Shown: one piece after another, positions 8,716 through 17,792 of the stretch
How positions within the stretch are numbered: the stretch's first letter is position 1
Layout: each line of letters opens with the position of its first letter
Assembly: GCF_001027285.1 (NCBI RefSeq)
Contig: NZ_CP011509.1
Span: forward strand, 12,238,501 to 12,302,500
DNA: 64,000 bases
Source of the DNA: Archangium gephyra
GTDB taxonomy: Bacteria; Myxococcota; Myxococcia; Myxococcales; Myxococcaceae
Direction: 5' to 3'
Position numbers and translations under genes: made by a program
Notes under the pieces: model-generated
What the model was told of the DNA's origin: nothing
What the model saw: only the letters and a program-made list of their open reading frames with translations
Databases searched by the model: none

Positions 8716-9489
8716 CTACTTCTTGACCGGCTGACCGCCCGGCGCCGCCGGCTGACCCGGAGCCGTGGGCTGGCCCGGCATCGTCGGCATCGGGGGCGGC
8801 TCGTTCTTCTGCACGTCGAGCAGCTCCACCTCGAACACCAGCGCCGAGCCACCGGGGATGCCCGGCGTGCCACGGTCGCCGTAGGCCAGGTCGGACGGGC
8901 ACACCAGCTTCGCCTTGCCGCCCACCTTCATCTTCTGCACACCCTCGGTCCAGCACTTGATGACGCCGTTGAGCGGGAACTGCGCCGGCTCGTTGCGCTT
9001 GTAGGAGCTGTCGAACTCCTTGCCGTCCGGCAGGGTGCCCCGGTAGTTCACCTTCACGATGTCGCTGGCCCCCGGCTGCGCACCGGTGCCCTCCGTCAGC
9101 GACGTGTAGATGAGGCCGGACTCGGTGCGCACCGCGCCCTTCTCCTTGGCCGCCTGCTCCAGGAAGCCCTTGGCCTTCTCCTTCTCCTTCTCCGCGCGGG
9201 CGGTGGAGCGGGTGCGCGCCAGCTCCGGCAGCTTCGGCCCGAAGGCCTGGATGTCCACCGCGGGCTCCTTGCCCGTCACCTGCGCCGTGATGCCCGCCTT
9301 CACGAACTCCAGCTCCTCGGGCGTCATGTCGAAGACCTGGATCTGCCGGCCCAGCGTGAGGCCGAGCGCGTAGAACGTCTTCTGATCATCCGTCTGCGGG
9401 GCCGCCGCGGCACCACCGCCGCCGCCACCACCCTGCTGCTGACAGCCCGCCACGGCGATCATCATCGCCACCACCAGAAACTTCCTCAT
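8716..9489 (-). CDS. FKBP-type peptidyl-prolyl isomerase lipoprotein (FkpA/Mip-like)
   Basis: 257 residues: lipoprotein signal (MIAVAGCQQQ), a glycine/alanine run, an N-terminal dimerisation domain (about 35-130: DDQKTFYALGLTLGRQI, FVKAGITAQVTG, FLEQAAKEKGAVRTESGLIY), a C-terminal FKBP fold (about 140-230: VKVNYRGTLPDGKEFDSSYKR, GVIKCWTEGVQKMKVGGKAK, YGDRGTPGIPGGSALVFEVELLDV, fragments listed separately), and a low-complexity Pro/Gly/Gln tail. The tail pattern PGQPTAPGQPAAPGGQP is odd for the family and may be a surface linker. It should speed proline isomerisation during folding of envelope proteins. ATG follows GGAAAGGAAGG. Confidence 0.92.
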   Translation of the reverse strand: MRKFLVVAMMIAVAGCQQQGGGGGGGAAAAPQTDDQKTFYALGLTLGRQIQVFDMTPEELEFVKAGITAQVTGKEPAVDIQAFGPKLPELARTRSTARAEKEKEKAKGFLEQAAKEKGAVRTESGLIYTSLTEGTGAQPGASDIVKVNYRGTLPDGKEFDSSYKRNEPAQFPLNGVIKCWTEGVQKMKVGGKAKLVCPSDLAYGDRGTPGIPGGSALVFEVELLDVQKNEPPPMPTMPGQPTAPGQPAAPGGQPVKK

Positions 9490-9683
9490 GTGTCCTTCCT
9501 TTCCAACCAGGGCAGCGACCGCCACCCATGCCGGCGCCCTTATACAAGAAGAAAGCGGCCGTCCGGCGGGGGAGCGGAACGTTCTTATCTTTTTCCGGTG
9601 AACCCGGACCCCGGGAGGCGGAATCCCCCGCCTCGCTCCCGAGCGGAGGACCCGGGCCGGCCCACCCCCGGAGGCACCCGGAC

Positions 9684-12080
9684 ATGGACATCGACGTGCG
9701 GCGCGTCCTGGACTCCCTGGGAGACCCCCTGCTCGCCCTGGACCGCTCGGCGCGCATCCTCCATGCCAACGCGGGACTGAAGGAGTTACTGGGCTGGACC
9801 CGGCTGGAGCTGCTGGGCCGGCCCCTCTCCACCGTCCTCCCCGGGGGGCTGCCCGGGTGGCCCTGGGAGGAGGCAGCCCCCCGTCCCATGTCCGCCCAGC
9901 CCCAACGGGTGGGGGCCCTGCGGCGCGATGGCCAGCCCCGCGAGGTGGAGGTGCGGCTGTCACCCTGGCCCGGGGGGGAGGGCGAGGGGCTGCTCATCAT
10001 CTCCCTGCGCTCGCTGGACGCGCAGGTGGAGCTCGAGCGGCAGCTGCGGCTGAGCCAGCGGGTGCAGGTGCTGGACGCGGCACTGACGCAGGTGTTCTCG
10101 TCCGCCTCGGACGAGGAGGAGGCCGCCTACGCCGTCCTGCGCGCCTGCGGGGAGCTGGAGGGGTGGACGCTGGGCACGTACTGGCGGCTGGAGCCAGGCA
10201 ACCGCATGCTGGTGCCCGCCACCCTCTGGACGCCGGAGGACGGCCTGGGAGACTTCGTGCACGTCACCCTGCACCGCGCCTTCGCGCCTCCCGAGGGGCT
10301 GCCGGGCCTGGCCTGGTCGAGCCGGGAGCCCCTCTGGAGCCAGGACGTGACGCGGGATGCGCGCTTCCTGCGCGCGGACGTGGCGGCTCGGCACGGGCTC
10401 CATGGAGGGCTCTTCGTGCCGGTGCCGGGCAGCAACCGGATGCATGGCGTGCTGGAGCTGCTCAGCCGCGCCCCCCGGGAGGACCGCGCGGCGGACGAGA
10501 CCCTGGGCAGCGCGGTGGGCTACCACTTCGGCCGCTTCCTGGACCGGCTGGAGCTGATGGACCTGGAGCACACCCGCGCCCAGGCCCTGCGCTCGCTGTG
10601 GGAGTCGGATCTGCTGGGGCTGTTCACCAGCGACGTCCATGGCCGCGTCCTGGACGCCAACCCCACCCTGCTGCGGATGCTGGGCTACTCGCGGCAGGAC
10701 GTGCGCGAGGAGCGCCTCACCTGGTCCGTGCTGACGCCCCCGCGCGAGCGCGTCGCGACGGAGGACGCCCTGCGGCGGCTGCGCACCGACGGCCTCTTCC
10801 ACTCCCACGAGGGCACGCTGCTGCGCAGGAACGACACCGGCGTGCCGGTGCTGCTGGGCTCCACGGGCCTGGGCGAGGGGCGGGTGATGACGTTCGCGCT
10901 GGACCTGTCGGACTGGAAGCCCCTGGAGCCCCCCATCCCCCAGGAGATGGATGCCCGGCTCCACGCGCTCATCGCCCACGCGCCCGTGGTGCTCTTCTCG
11001 CTGGACCGCGACGGCATCGTCACCCTCTCCGAGGGCCAGGGACTGGAGACGCTGGGCTTCAAGGCCCGCCAGGTGGTGGGCATGTCCGTGTTCGACCTCT
11101 ACCGCGCCGAGCCCGGCGTGCTCACCCAGGTGCGGCGGGCGCTCTCCGGGGAGGAGTTCTTCTCGGTGGAGCCGCTGAGCAACGGGATGCTGTACGAGAC
11201 GCACTGGGTGCCGCTGCGCGACCCCGACGGGCGGCTGGCGGGCACGCTCGGGCTGGCGGTGGACGTCACCCAGCGCGAGCGCGAGGCGCGCTGGCGGGCC
11301 CGGCTCTTCTCCGAGGCGCAGGAGGCCCGGGTGGCGGCGGAGCACATGGTGCGCCTGCGCGACGAGTTCCTCAGCGTCGCCTCGCACGAGCTGAAGACGC
11401 CGCTCACCTCGCTGAGCCTGCAGCTGCACACGCTGATGAAGCGGGCGCGCCAGGGCCCCCGGCCCGAGGACACCGAGATGGCGCAGCGGCTGGAGAAGGC
11501 CCAGCGGCAGCTGCACAAGCTGGCGCGGATGATGGACGAGCTGCTGGACGTGTCCCGCCTGGCGGAGGGACGGCTGCGGCTGGAGCTGAGCGAGGTGGAC
11601 CTGGTGCAGGTGGTGCGCGAGGTGCTGGAGCGCTTGCAGGAGGACGCCCAGCGCCTGGGCTCGCGCCTGGAGCTGCGCGCCGACGGACCGGTGGTGGGCC
11701 GCTGGGACCGCTCGAAGCTGGAGCAGGTGGTGACCAACCTCGTCTCCAACGCGCTCAAATACGGGGCGGGCGCACCGGTGGAGGTGCAGGTGCATTCCAG
11801 CGGGGCCCTGGCGCTGCTGGAGGTGACGGACCACGGCATCGGCATCGCGCCGGACGACCTGGAGCGCATCTTCGGCAAGTTCGAGCGCGCGGTGCCCGTC
11901 CGCCAGTACGGCGGATTTGGATTGGGGCTGTACATCGTCCGGCAACTCGTGGAGGCGCTGGGCGGAGGCGTGGACGCGGAGAGCACTCCGGGGGAAGGCG
12001 CCACCTTCCACCTCGTGCTGCCGCTGGCTGGCCCCGAGAGCCGGCGGGAACCCCCAGCGCCCCCGGTGGAGTTGCATTGA
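9684..12080 (+). CDS. PAS-GAF-PAS-PAS sensor histidine kinase
   Basis: 798 residues with no transmembrane segment, so cytoplasmic. Order: PAS (about 1-110, LDSLGDPLLALDRSARILHANAGL), GAF (about 125-290), PAS (about 305-420), PAS (about 430-545), HisKA with phospho-acceptor His568 in SVASHELKTPLTSL, and HATPase_c with N box LVSNALKYG, G1 DHGIGIAPDD and G2 GGFGLGLYIV (about 743). It should sense a soluble or redox signal and pass phosphate to an unlinked or neighbouring receiver. The ATG gives a clean PAS start; an in-frame extension upstream has poor character. It is followed after 151 bases by a receiver-kinase hybrid. Confidence 0.92.
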   Translation: MDIDVRRVLDSLGDPLLALDRSARILHANAGLKELLGWTRLELLGRPLSTVLPGGLPGWPWEEAAPRPMSAQPQRVGALRRDGQPREVEVRLSPWPGGEGEGLLIISLRSLDAQVELERQLRLSQRVQVLDAALTQVFSSASDEEEAAYAVLRACGELEGWTLGTYWRLEPGNRMLVPATLWTPEDGLGDFVHVTLHRAFAPPEGLPGLAWSSREPLWSQDVTRDARFLRADVAARHGLHGGLFVPVPGSNRMHGVLELLSRAPREDRAADETLGSAVGYHFGRFLDRLELMDLEHTRAQALRSLWESDLLGLFTSDVHGRVLDANPTLLRMLGYSRQDVREERLTWSVLTPPRERVATEDALRRLRTDGLFHSHEGTLLRRNDTGVPVLLGSTGLGEGRVMTFALDLSDWKPLEPPIPQEMDARLHALIAHAPVVLFSLDRDGIVTLSEGQGLETLGFKARQVVGMSVFDLYRAEPGVLTQVRRALSGEEFFSVEPLSNGMLYETHWVPLRDPDGRLAGTLGLAVDVTQREREARWRARLFSEAQEARVAAEHMVRLRDEFLSVASHELKTPLTSLSLQLHTLMKRARQGPRPEDTEMAQRLEKAQRQLHKLARMMDELLDVSRLAEGRLRLELSEVDLVQVVREVLERLQEDAQRLGSRLELRADGPVVGRWDRSKLEQVVTNLVSNALKYGAGAPVEVQVHSSGALALLEVTDHGIGIAPDDLERIFGKFERAVPVRQYGGFGLGLYIVRQLVEALGGGVDAESTPGEGATFHLVLPLAGPESRREPPAPPVELH

Positions 12081-12231
12081 GCGGAGCTCGTCTGCTCGCC
12101 CCCCCAACGGCCAGACGATGGGCCGGTCCACCGGTGGAGGGAAGTACGTATATTGTCCAGCCACGCGTTCACGTGCGGTGCGTTACATGTCTGGATCGCC
12201 CCGTCCGTGATACGGCGGCATACCCGGGTTC

Positions 12232-13476
12232 ATGGGAGGAGCCGTGCAAGCAGGGGACGCGCCGCGCACCAGCGTCTTGCTGGTGGATGACCAACCCGCT
12301 GATCTGGTGGCCCTGGAGCGCCACCTGGCGCCCTTCGCCCTGCACCTGGTGAAGGCCCGCTCGGGAGAGGAGGCCCTGCACCGGCTGGAGGACGAGGAGT
12401 TCGCGCTCGTGCTCATGGACGTGCGGATGCCGGGCCTGGATGGCTTCGAGACGGCGCGGCTGCTGCGCGAGCACGAGGCGCGGGGCCGGGTGCCGCTCAT
12501 CTTCCTCACGGGCGCGCCGCCCGAGGAGCACACCCTGGCGTACGCGAGCGGGGCGGTGGACTGGCTGCGCAAGCCGGTGGAGCCGGAGATTCTGCGGGCC
12601 AAGGTGCGCGTCTTCGTGGAGCTGCACCGGGAGCGCGAGAGCCTGCGGCGCCAGCAGACGGAGCTGCGGGTGCGGGAGCGGGAGGTGCTGGAGGACCGGA
12701 GCCTGCGGGCCGAGGCGGAGCGCGAGCGGCTGGTGGTGGAGCTGCGCGAGGCGGTGCGCCTGCGCGACGAGTTCCTCTCCGTGGCCAGCCATGAGCTGAA
12801 GACGCCGCTGACGCCGCTGGCGCTGCGCCTGCAGTTGATGAAGCACGGGCTGGAGGCGGAGACGCTGGACGTGGAGCGGCTGCGCGGGCACGTGGAGGTG
12901 GCGCGCGGGCAGGTGCGGCGGATGGCCTCGCTGGTGGACAGCCTGCTGGACGCCACGCGCATCACCAGTGGCCGGCTCGCCCTGCGCCGCGAGCGGGACG
13001 TCAACCTGGCGGCCATCGTGCGCGACGTGGCGGCCGGCTTCGAGACGCAGGCGGTGCGCGCGGGCTGCGCCATGGAGGTGGAGACGCCTCCCCACGTGCT
13101 GGGCGAGTGGGACGTGCTGCGGCTGGAGCAGGTGGTGGCCAACCTGCTGTCCAACGCGCTCAAGTTCGGCGCGGGCGGGCCCGTGCAGGTGCGGCTGGAG
13201 GAGGACGCGGGGTGGGCCCGGCTGTCGGTGCGCGACGAGGGCATCGGCATGGACGAGGAGGTGCGCGCGCGCATCTTCGGCCGCTTCGAGCGGGGCGTGT
13301 CGGAGCGGCACTACGGCGGGCTGGGCCTGGGCCTCTTCATCACCCACGAGGTGCTGCGGGCCCTGGGCGGCCGCATCCACGTGGAGAGCGCTCCAGGGTG
13401 GGGGTCCACCTTCACCGTCGAGCTGCCGTGCTCGTGTCCCGAGGAGGCTGGCGGAGGTCCCCGCCATGATGCCTGA
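12232..13476 (+). CDS. Receiver-histidine kinase hybrid
   Basis: 414 residues: N-terminal receiver with acidic pair in LLVDDQPAD, phospho-acceptor Asp63 in LMDVRMPG and Lys114 in LRKPVEP; a charged coiled-coil (about 125-178); HisKA with His187 in SVASHELKTPLTPL; and HATPase_c with LLSNALKFG, DEGIGMDEE and GGLGLGLFIT. It is a soluble relay protein taking phosphate on its receiver and controlling its own kinase core. ATG at 12232 has no clear ribosome-binding site; GTG at 12244 has GGGAGGA closer by, so the start may be four codons shorter. The next gene overlaps its stop. Confidence 0.92.
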   Translation: MGGAVQAGDAPRTSVLLVDDQPADLVALERHLAPFALHLVKARSGEEALHRLEDEEFALVLMDVRMPGLDGFETARLLREHEARGRVPLIFLTGAPPEEHTLAYASGAVDWLRKPVEPEILRAKVRVFVELHRERESLRRQQTELRVREREVLEDRSLRAEAERERLVVELREAVRLRDEFLSVASHELKTPLTPLALRLQLMKHGLEAETLDVERLRGHVEVARGQVRRMASLVDSLLDATRITSGRLALRRERDVNLAAIVRDVAAGFETQAVRAGCAMEVETPPHVLGEWDVLRLEQVVANLLSNALKFGAGGPVQVRLEEDAGWARLSVRDEGIGMDEEVRARIFGRFERGVSERHYGGLGLGLFITHEVLRALGGRIHVESAPGWGSTFTVELPCSCPEEAGGGPRHDA

Positions 13477-14980
13477 GCCACCAGAGGCACGCCGCCTCCA
13501 GCGGGTGCTCGTGGTGGATGACAGCCCGTCCGACCGGCTCATGGCCGTGCGCGCCCTCACGCGGGCCTTCCGCGGGCTCCACGTGGAGCAGGTGGGCGAG
13601 GAGGAGCAGTGGCACCAGGTGCTCGAGCTGCCCCGGTTCGATGCCGTCATCGTCGACTACCAGCTGCACTGGGCCACGGGGCTGGAGCTGCTCCACACCC
13701 TCCAGCAGCGCTGGCCGGGTGTGCCCGTCATCATGCTCACCGGCACGGCCGAGGAGTGGCAGGCGCTGGAGGCCGTGCAGGAGGGGCTGGAGGAGTACCT
13801 GCCCAAGACGCCCGACTCGTACACCCACCTGCCGCGCACGCTGCGCTTCGCCCTGGAGCGGGCCCGCCAGCGCCAGGCGCTGCGTGAGTCGACCGAGATG
13901 CTGCGCCTCGTCATCGAGGGGGTGTACGGACACGCCATCTTCCTGGTGGATCCGCACCGGCGCATCGTCAGCTGGAACACGGGCGCGCAGGCCATCACCG
14001 GCTACAGCGAGGCGGAGGTGATGGGACAGCCCGTCGCCGCCCTGCTGGTGCCCGAGGAGCAGCGCGGCGAGCCGCTCGAGCGGCAGATGGAGGAGTTGCG
14101 GCGGCGGGGCGTCTACACGGGCGAGGGCTGGCGGCTGCGCAAGGACGGGAGCCGCTTCTGGGCGGACATCACCGTGAGCGCGCTGTACGAAGAGGGAGGC
14201 GCGCTGCGCGGCTACGCCGTGGTGCTGCGCGACGCCACGGAGCGCAAGCGGGTGGAGGAGGAGCGCCGGCGGGCCGAGGAGTTCCGCGAGCGGCTGCTGG
14301 GCATCGTCAGCCATGACCTGCGCAGCCCCCTGCAGGCCATCTCGCTGCAATCGCAACTGCTGGCACGGCGGGTGCGCACGGAGGTGGTGGAGACGGCCAC
14401 GGCGCGCATCTTCCAGAGCGCCGAGCGCATGACGCGGATGATCGCCGATCTGCTGGACTTCACCCGGGGGCGGCTGGGCGGAGGCATCCCGGTGGAGCGC
14501 GAGCCGGGGGACCTGTTCGCCTTCACCTACGAGGTGCTGGAGGAGTTGCGGATGACCACGCTGCAGAGCCGCATCTCCACGCAGGCCACGGGGGATGGGC
14601 GGGGCGAGTGGGACCGGGACCGGCTCACGCAGGTGGTGCAGAACCTGGTGTCCAACGCACTGAAGCATGGGGAGAAGGGCACGCCCCTGCGGGTGGTGAT
14701 GGAGGGGGAGGGAGAGACGGTGGTGTTGTGCATCCAGAACCAGGGCACGCCCATTCCACCCGAGCTGGTGCCGCACCTGTTCGATCCCTTCCGGAGGGGC
14801 CGGGGCGAGAGCGCCAACGACGCGCTGACGGGAGGGCTGGGGCTGGGCCTCTACATCGTGCAGGAGATCGTCCACGCGCACGACGGCACCATCACGGTGA
14901 CGTCGGATGAGCGGACGGGGACGATGTTCACGCTGCGACTGCCGCGCCATGCGCTGACGCCGAGAGGCCGTGGCGGGTGA
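13466..14980 (+). CDS. Receiver-PAS-histidine kinase hybrid
   Basis: 504 residues: receiver (about 12-130) with VLVVDDSPSD and phospho-acceptor Asp in VIVDYQLHWATG, PAS/PAC (about 145-275, ending YAVVLRDATERKRVEE), HisKA with GIVSHDLRSPLQAI and HATPase_c (LVSNALKHG, GGLGLGLYIV). The G1 box reads NQGTPIPPEL in place of the usual D.G.GI, so ATP binding may be altered. Its ATG overlaps the upstream stop by 11 bases, with GGAGG at good spacing, a sign of translational coupling with the previous hybrid; the two probably act in one relay. Confidence 0.92.
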   Translation: MMPEPPEARRLQRVLVVDDSPSDRLMAVRALTRAFRGLHVEQVGEEEQWHQVLELPRFDAVIVDYQLHWATGLELLHTLQQRWPGVPVIMLTGTAEEWQALEAVQEGLEEYLPKTPDSYTHLPRTLRFALERARQRQALRESTEMLRLVIEGVYGHAIFLVDPHRRIVSWNTGAQAITGYSEAEVMGQPVAALLVPEEQRGEPLERQMEELRRRGVYTGEGWRLRKDGSRFWADITVSALYEEGGALRGYAVVLRDATERKRVEEERRRAEEFRERLLGIVSHDLRSPLQAISLQSQLLARRVRTEVVETATARIFQSAERMTRMIADLLDFTRGRLGGGIPVEREPGDLFAFTYEVLEELRMTTLQSRISTQATGDGRGEWDRDRLTQVVQNLVSNALKHGEKGTPLRVVMEGEGETVVLCIQNQGTPIPPELVPHLFDPFRRGRGESANDALTGGLGLGLYIVQEIVHAHDGTITVTSDERTGTMFTLRLPRHALTPRGRGG

Positions 14981-15024
14981 GCACCGGCCGCGAGGGGTGG
15001 TAGACCGCGAGCCAAGGAGGAGAC

Positions 15025-15495
15025 ATGACGCAGGCCTCGATTGGAGTGGGAGTGGCGCGGGTGGAGGTGGAGGTGACGATTTCCGCGCCGCGGGAGCGGG
15101 TGTGGAAGGCGCTGGTGGAGGAGACGGGCCAGTGGTGGCCCAAGGACTTCTACGTGGGCCGGGAGCCCAAGGGCTTCATCCTCGAGGCCCGTCCGGGAGG
15201 GCGGGTGTACGAGGACTGGGGCGGGGACGCGGGAGCGCTCTGGTACACGGTGCTGGTGGTGGAGCCGCCGGCGGTGTTGGAGCTGGCGGGGCACCTGACA
15301 CCGGCGTTTGGAGGACCGGCGACGACGACGGCGCGGCTGACGTTGAAGGAGCAGGGAGGAGCGACGGTGGTGCGAGTAGAGGACGCGGTCTTCGGACGGG
15401 TGGACGAGAACACGAGCCCGAGGCTGCGCGAAGGTTGGCGCACACTGATGGGGAGCGGAGGCCTGAAGGCCCACGTGGAGAAGCAGACGCCATAG
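15025..15495 (+). CDS. SRPBCC/AHSA1-domain protein
   Basis: 156 residues forming one START/Bet v1-like (SRPBCC) domain: VEVTISAPRERVWKALVEETGQWWP at the start, a central EARPGGRVYEDWG and the C-terminal long helix EGWRTLMGSGGLKAHVEKQ. AHSA1-type members bind hydrophobic ligands or aid chaperones; ligand unknown. AAGGAGGAG lies just upstream of the ATG. A REP-like element begins 35 bases past the stop. Confidence 0.85.
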   Translation: MTQASIGVGVARVEVEVTISAPRERVWKALVEETGQWWPKDFYVGREPKGFILEARPGGRVYEDWGGDAGALWYTVLVVEPPAVLELAGHLTPAFGGPATTTARLTLKEQGGATVVRVEDAVFGRVDENTSPRLREGWRTLMGSGGLKAHVEKQTP

Positions 15496-15530
15496 CCCCC
15501 CGAAGCCCCTGCCCACTCGAGCCCAAACAC

Positions 15531-15580
15531 CCCTCGCCCTCCGGGAGAGGGACGGGGTGAGGGTGTCCGGGCCCCGGGTT
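15531..15580. repeat. REP-like palindromic element, copy 1
   Basis: A GC-rich stem CCCTCGCCCTCC/GGGAGAGGG followed by ACGGGGTGAGGGTGTCCGGG and GCCCCGGGTT. The same layout recurs at 17628, 21031, 28722, 29581, 48021 and 60307. It lies between the SRPBCC gene and the next gene, 35 bases past the stop; the rest of this 200-base gap shows nothing further. Confidence 0.85.
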
Positions 15581-15697
15581 GAACCCGTGCCCCACCCGTG
15601 AGCCTGCCCGTCCGCTGTGCCACCGGGCCGCCAGCGTGTCCTCTGGTCGCATGGCGAAGCCCGGGCCACATGCCCACCGTGCCCGGCGGGGGGCGCC

Positions 15698-16429
15698 ATG
15701 AAGACACGAAATACAGTCAGCGCACTGCTGCTGCTCGCGGGGCTCGTCACGGGAGCCCAGGCGAGGGCCGAGGACGCGCCAGGGAGACACGGCTGGGACC
15801 TCACGGTGGAGGCGAACACGGACTTCCCGCTGTCGGTGGGCGGGAGGCTGGGAGTGGAGTCCCCGTGGCGGCTGCGGCTGTCGACGTCGCTGGGCTACCT
15901 GCCGGCGGCGTACGTGGGGCTGGTGAACGACGTGGCGGTGGGGCTGGACGCGTACGGCCGTAACGAAGCGGACCTCATCGAGAACGCGCTGAGGAACTCG
16001 CTGGTGTGGAGGACGCACGTGGGCTGGAGGCCCTTCGCGGGAGCGGGCCTGTACGTGGAGGGCGGCTACGGACTGGTGGCGCTCGGCGGCGAGGTGAGTG
16101 CCGAGGACGTGCTGGCGTCGCTCATCGGCATCGAGCCGCCCGAGGGCGAGGAGGCGCTGAATCGCGAGTACCGGGTGCGCTCGGTGTTGCACATGCTGGA
16201 CGTGGAGGTGGGCTGGCGCTGGGGACTGGGCGCGGGGTGGACGGCGCGCACGGCGCTGGGAGCGGCCTTCACGCTGGACTCCAACACCCGGGTGGAGCCT
16301 CGGTTCCAGCCGAGCCAACCGCTGCTGGTCAACATCTTCTCGCGCCTGGCGGAGGGCGAGCTCGACAGGACCTTCGAGCGGTACGTGCACCTGCCGGTGC
16401 TCTCCTTCTCCATCGGCTACGCCTTCTGA
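15698..16429 (+). CDS. Outer-membrane beta-barrel-like protein
   Basis: 243 residues with a signal peptide (ALLLLAGLVTGAQARA-ED) and then alternating amphipathic strands rich in Trp, Tyr and Gly (LTVEANTDFPLSVGGRLGVE, WRLRLSTSLGYLP, LVWRTHVGWRPFAGAGLYVE, LDVEVGWRWGLGAGWTARTA) ending in HLPVLSFSIGYAF, with the terminal Phe typical of barrels inserted by BamA. An 8-10 strand barrel is likely. No family is recognised. The ATG was chosen for the signal peptide; its ribosome-binding site (GGCGGGGGGC) is weak. Confidence 0.78.
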   Translation: MKTRNTVSALLLLAGLVTGAQARAEDAPGRHGWDLTVEANTDFPLSVGGRLGVESPWRLRLSTSLGYLPAAYVGLVNDVAVGLDAYGRNEADLIENALRNSLVWRTHVGWRPFAGAGLYVEGGYGLVALGGEVSAEDVLASLIGIEPPEGEEALNREYRVRSVLHMLDVEVGWRWGLGAGWTARTALGAAFTLDSNTRVEPRFQPSQPLLVNIFSRLAEGELDRTFERYVHLPVLSFSIGYAF

Positions 16430-16480
16430 GGTGACGGCGGAGGGCGGGTGCCGTTGAATCACCCGTGACGTCAGCCAACG

Positions 16481-16524
16481 TGTCGGGTTACAACTTGACA
16501 CCCGACATCCACCCGTGGCTAAAT
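16481..16524 (+). promoter_or_regulatory. Candidate promoter with inverted repeat over -35
   Basis: TTGACA (16495-16500) and CTAAAT (16519-16524) are 18 bases apart, about 40 bases upstream of the small lipoprotein gene. An inverted repeat TGTCGGGT ... ACCCGACA (16481-16507, 11-base spacer) covers the -35 box, a common place for a repressor site. The surrounding 133-base gap is clearly AT-richer than the genes. Inferred from consensus only. Confidence 0.5.
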
Positions 16525-16561
16525 CCGGAATAACCGTATTTTGCTCCAATCGGGGTGGACT

Positions 16562-17074
16562 GTGAGTACCTGGAAGGCCCTGCTCGCCATCGGGGCGCTG
16601 CTGAGTGCCGCCGGGTGCGGGCATGGGGAGGCCGCGCGGAAGGAGGAGCCCCACGTGGGGCTGCGGGTGGAGTGTGCCCGGGGCGACGAGGGAGCGTGCG
16701 GGGCGGAGGAGTCCAGGGAGGAGACGCGGAGCAAGGGGGGGACGGTCTCGGCACGCATCTGGGCGCTCATCGCGCAGGGGCAGTTCGCGGAGGCGCAGGC
16801 GCTGATCGCCGAGTCGGCGGCGGCGGGCCTCATCACCCAGCAGACGGCGACGCGGATGGCGGAGCGCATCACGCTGCTCACCACGCGGCTGGGGCAGGTG
16901 CCCGCGACGCTGCAGCGGGTGAAGGACTTCCCCTCGCAGCTGCGCGACCACTCCCTCTTCCAGATCAAACAGATGCTGGAGCAGAAGGACTTCACCCTGG
17001 CAACGCAGGCGCAGCTGAAGCTGGCCGAGAAGCTCATCGAGCAGCAGGAACGGTTGATGGAGAAGGTGCAATGA
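16562..17074 (+). CDS. Small helical lipoprotein
   Basis: 170 residues: GTG start giving a lipoprotein signal (LLAIGALLSAAGCGHG), a charged linker, then an all-helical region (ARIWALIAQGQFAEAQALIAE ... AERITLLTTRLGQVPATLQRVKDFP ... QLKLAEKLIEQQERLMEKVQ) with the look of a short TPR-like or coiled-coil domain. No family recognised. An in-frame TTG 21 bases upstream is possible but GTG sits well behind GGGGTGGA. The stop overlaps the next ATG by 4 bases (ATGA), so the two genes are coupled. Confidence 0.72.
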   Translation: MSTWKALLAIGALLSAAGCGHGEAARKEEPHVGLRVECARGDEGACGAEESREETRSKGGTVSARIWALIAQGQFAEAQALIAESAAAGLITQQTATRMAERITLLTTRLGQVPATLQRVKDFPSQLRDHSLFQIKQMLEQKDFTLATQAQLKLAEKLIEQQERLMEKVQ

Positions 17075-17625
17075 CGAAGACGCCCTTGCATCCCACGGTC
17101 GAGGAGCTGCTCGAGAAGCTTCGCCGGGCCCGGGAGGGCCGGGGGACGGAGCCGCTCCGGCTGGAGCAGGTGAAGCGTTATCGCGAGCTCGTGGCGGAGC
17201 ACCCCACGTTCACTCCGGCGCTGCTGGAGCTGGGCCGGCTCCTGCAGCTGACGGACGAGCCCGGAGTGGAGACCGAGGAAGCGTTCGTGGAGATCCAGCG
17301 GCTGCTGGAGCAGGCCGTGGAGGTGTCGGGGCGGGAAGCCGCCACCGTGGTGGAGCTGGGCTACTTCCTGGACACCATCCGAAACTCTTCCGAGAGGGCC
17401 ACGCCGCTGTACGAGGAAGGCGCGGCGAAGGCGTTGGGGACGCTGGAGGACGCATGGGCGGGGCTGCTGCGTGCCTGGCTCCACGAGCGGACGAAGGAAT
17501 CGCTGACGAAGGCACTGGAGTTGAGCGAGCTGGCGGAGAAACTCTTCCCGGACTCGGGCCGAATCCAGGGAGACGTGTTCCGGGCGCGCCAGATGGCCAC
17601 GGAAGACGGCCTGCTGAAGCCCTGA
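17071..17625 (+). CDS. Soluble helical partner protein
   Basis: 184 residues, no signal peptide, strongly helical and acidic: TVEELLEKLRRAREGRG, RYRELVAEHPTFTPALLELGRLLQL, FVEIQRLLEQAVEVSGREAA, ALELSELAEKLFPDSGR. The spacing of aromatic and small residues suggests TPR-type helix pairs. It starts inside the stop of the upstream lipoprotein gene, so they likely work together, one in the envelope and one in the cytoplasm. I do not recognise a family. A REP-like element starts 2 bases after its stop. Confidence 0.72.
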   Translation: MTKTPLHPTVEELLEKLRRAREGRGTEPLRLEQVKRYRELVAEHPTFTPALLELGRLLQLTDEPGVETEEAFVEIQRLLEQAVEVSGREAATVVELGYFLDTIRNSSERATPLYEEGAAKALGTLEDAWAGLLRAWLHERTKESLTKALELSELAEKLFPDSGRIQGDVFRARQMATEDGLLKP

Positions 17626-17627
17626 CT

Positions 17628-17676
17628 CCCTCTCCCCTCGGGAGAGGGCGGGGGTGAGGGTATCCGGGCCTCGGAT
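17628..17676. repeat. REP-like palindromic element, copy 2
   Basis: Shortened stem CCCTCTCCCCTCGGGAGAGG followed by GCGGGGGTGAGGGTATCCGG and GCCTCGGATT. It begins 2 bases after a stop codon, where it could act as a transcript end or 3' stabiliser. The remaining 115 bases to the next gene show no other structure. Confidence 0.85.
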
Positions 17677-17792
17677 TGCTCCGGTGAGGCGCCCCTGGCC
17701 GCTCCCCAGACAACCGAGGCCCACGGAGCCCCCGTGCCCGGTGCCCCCATGTCCCCACCGTGCGCCCGGCTCGCATAGGCTCCACAGCGTCC

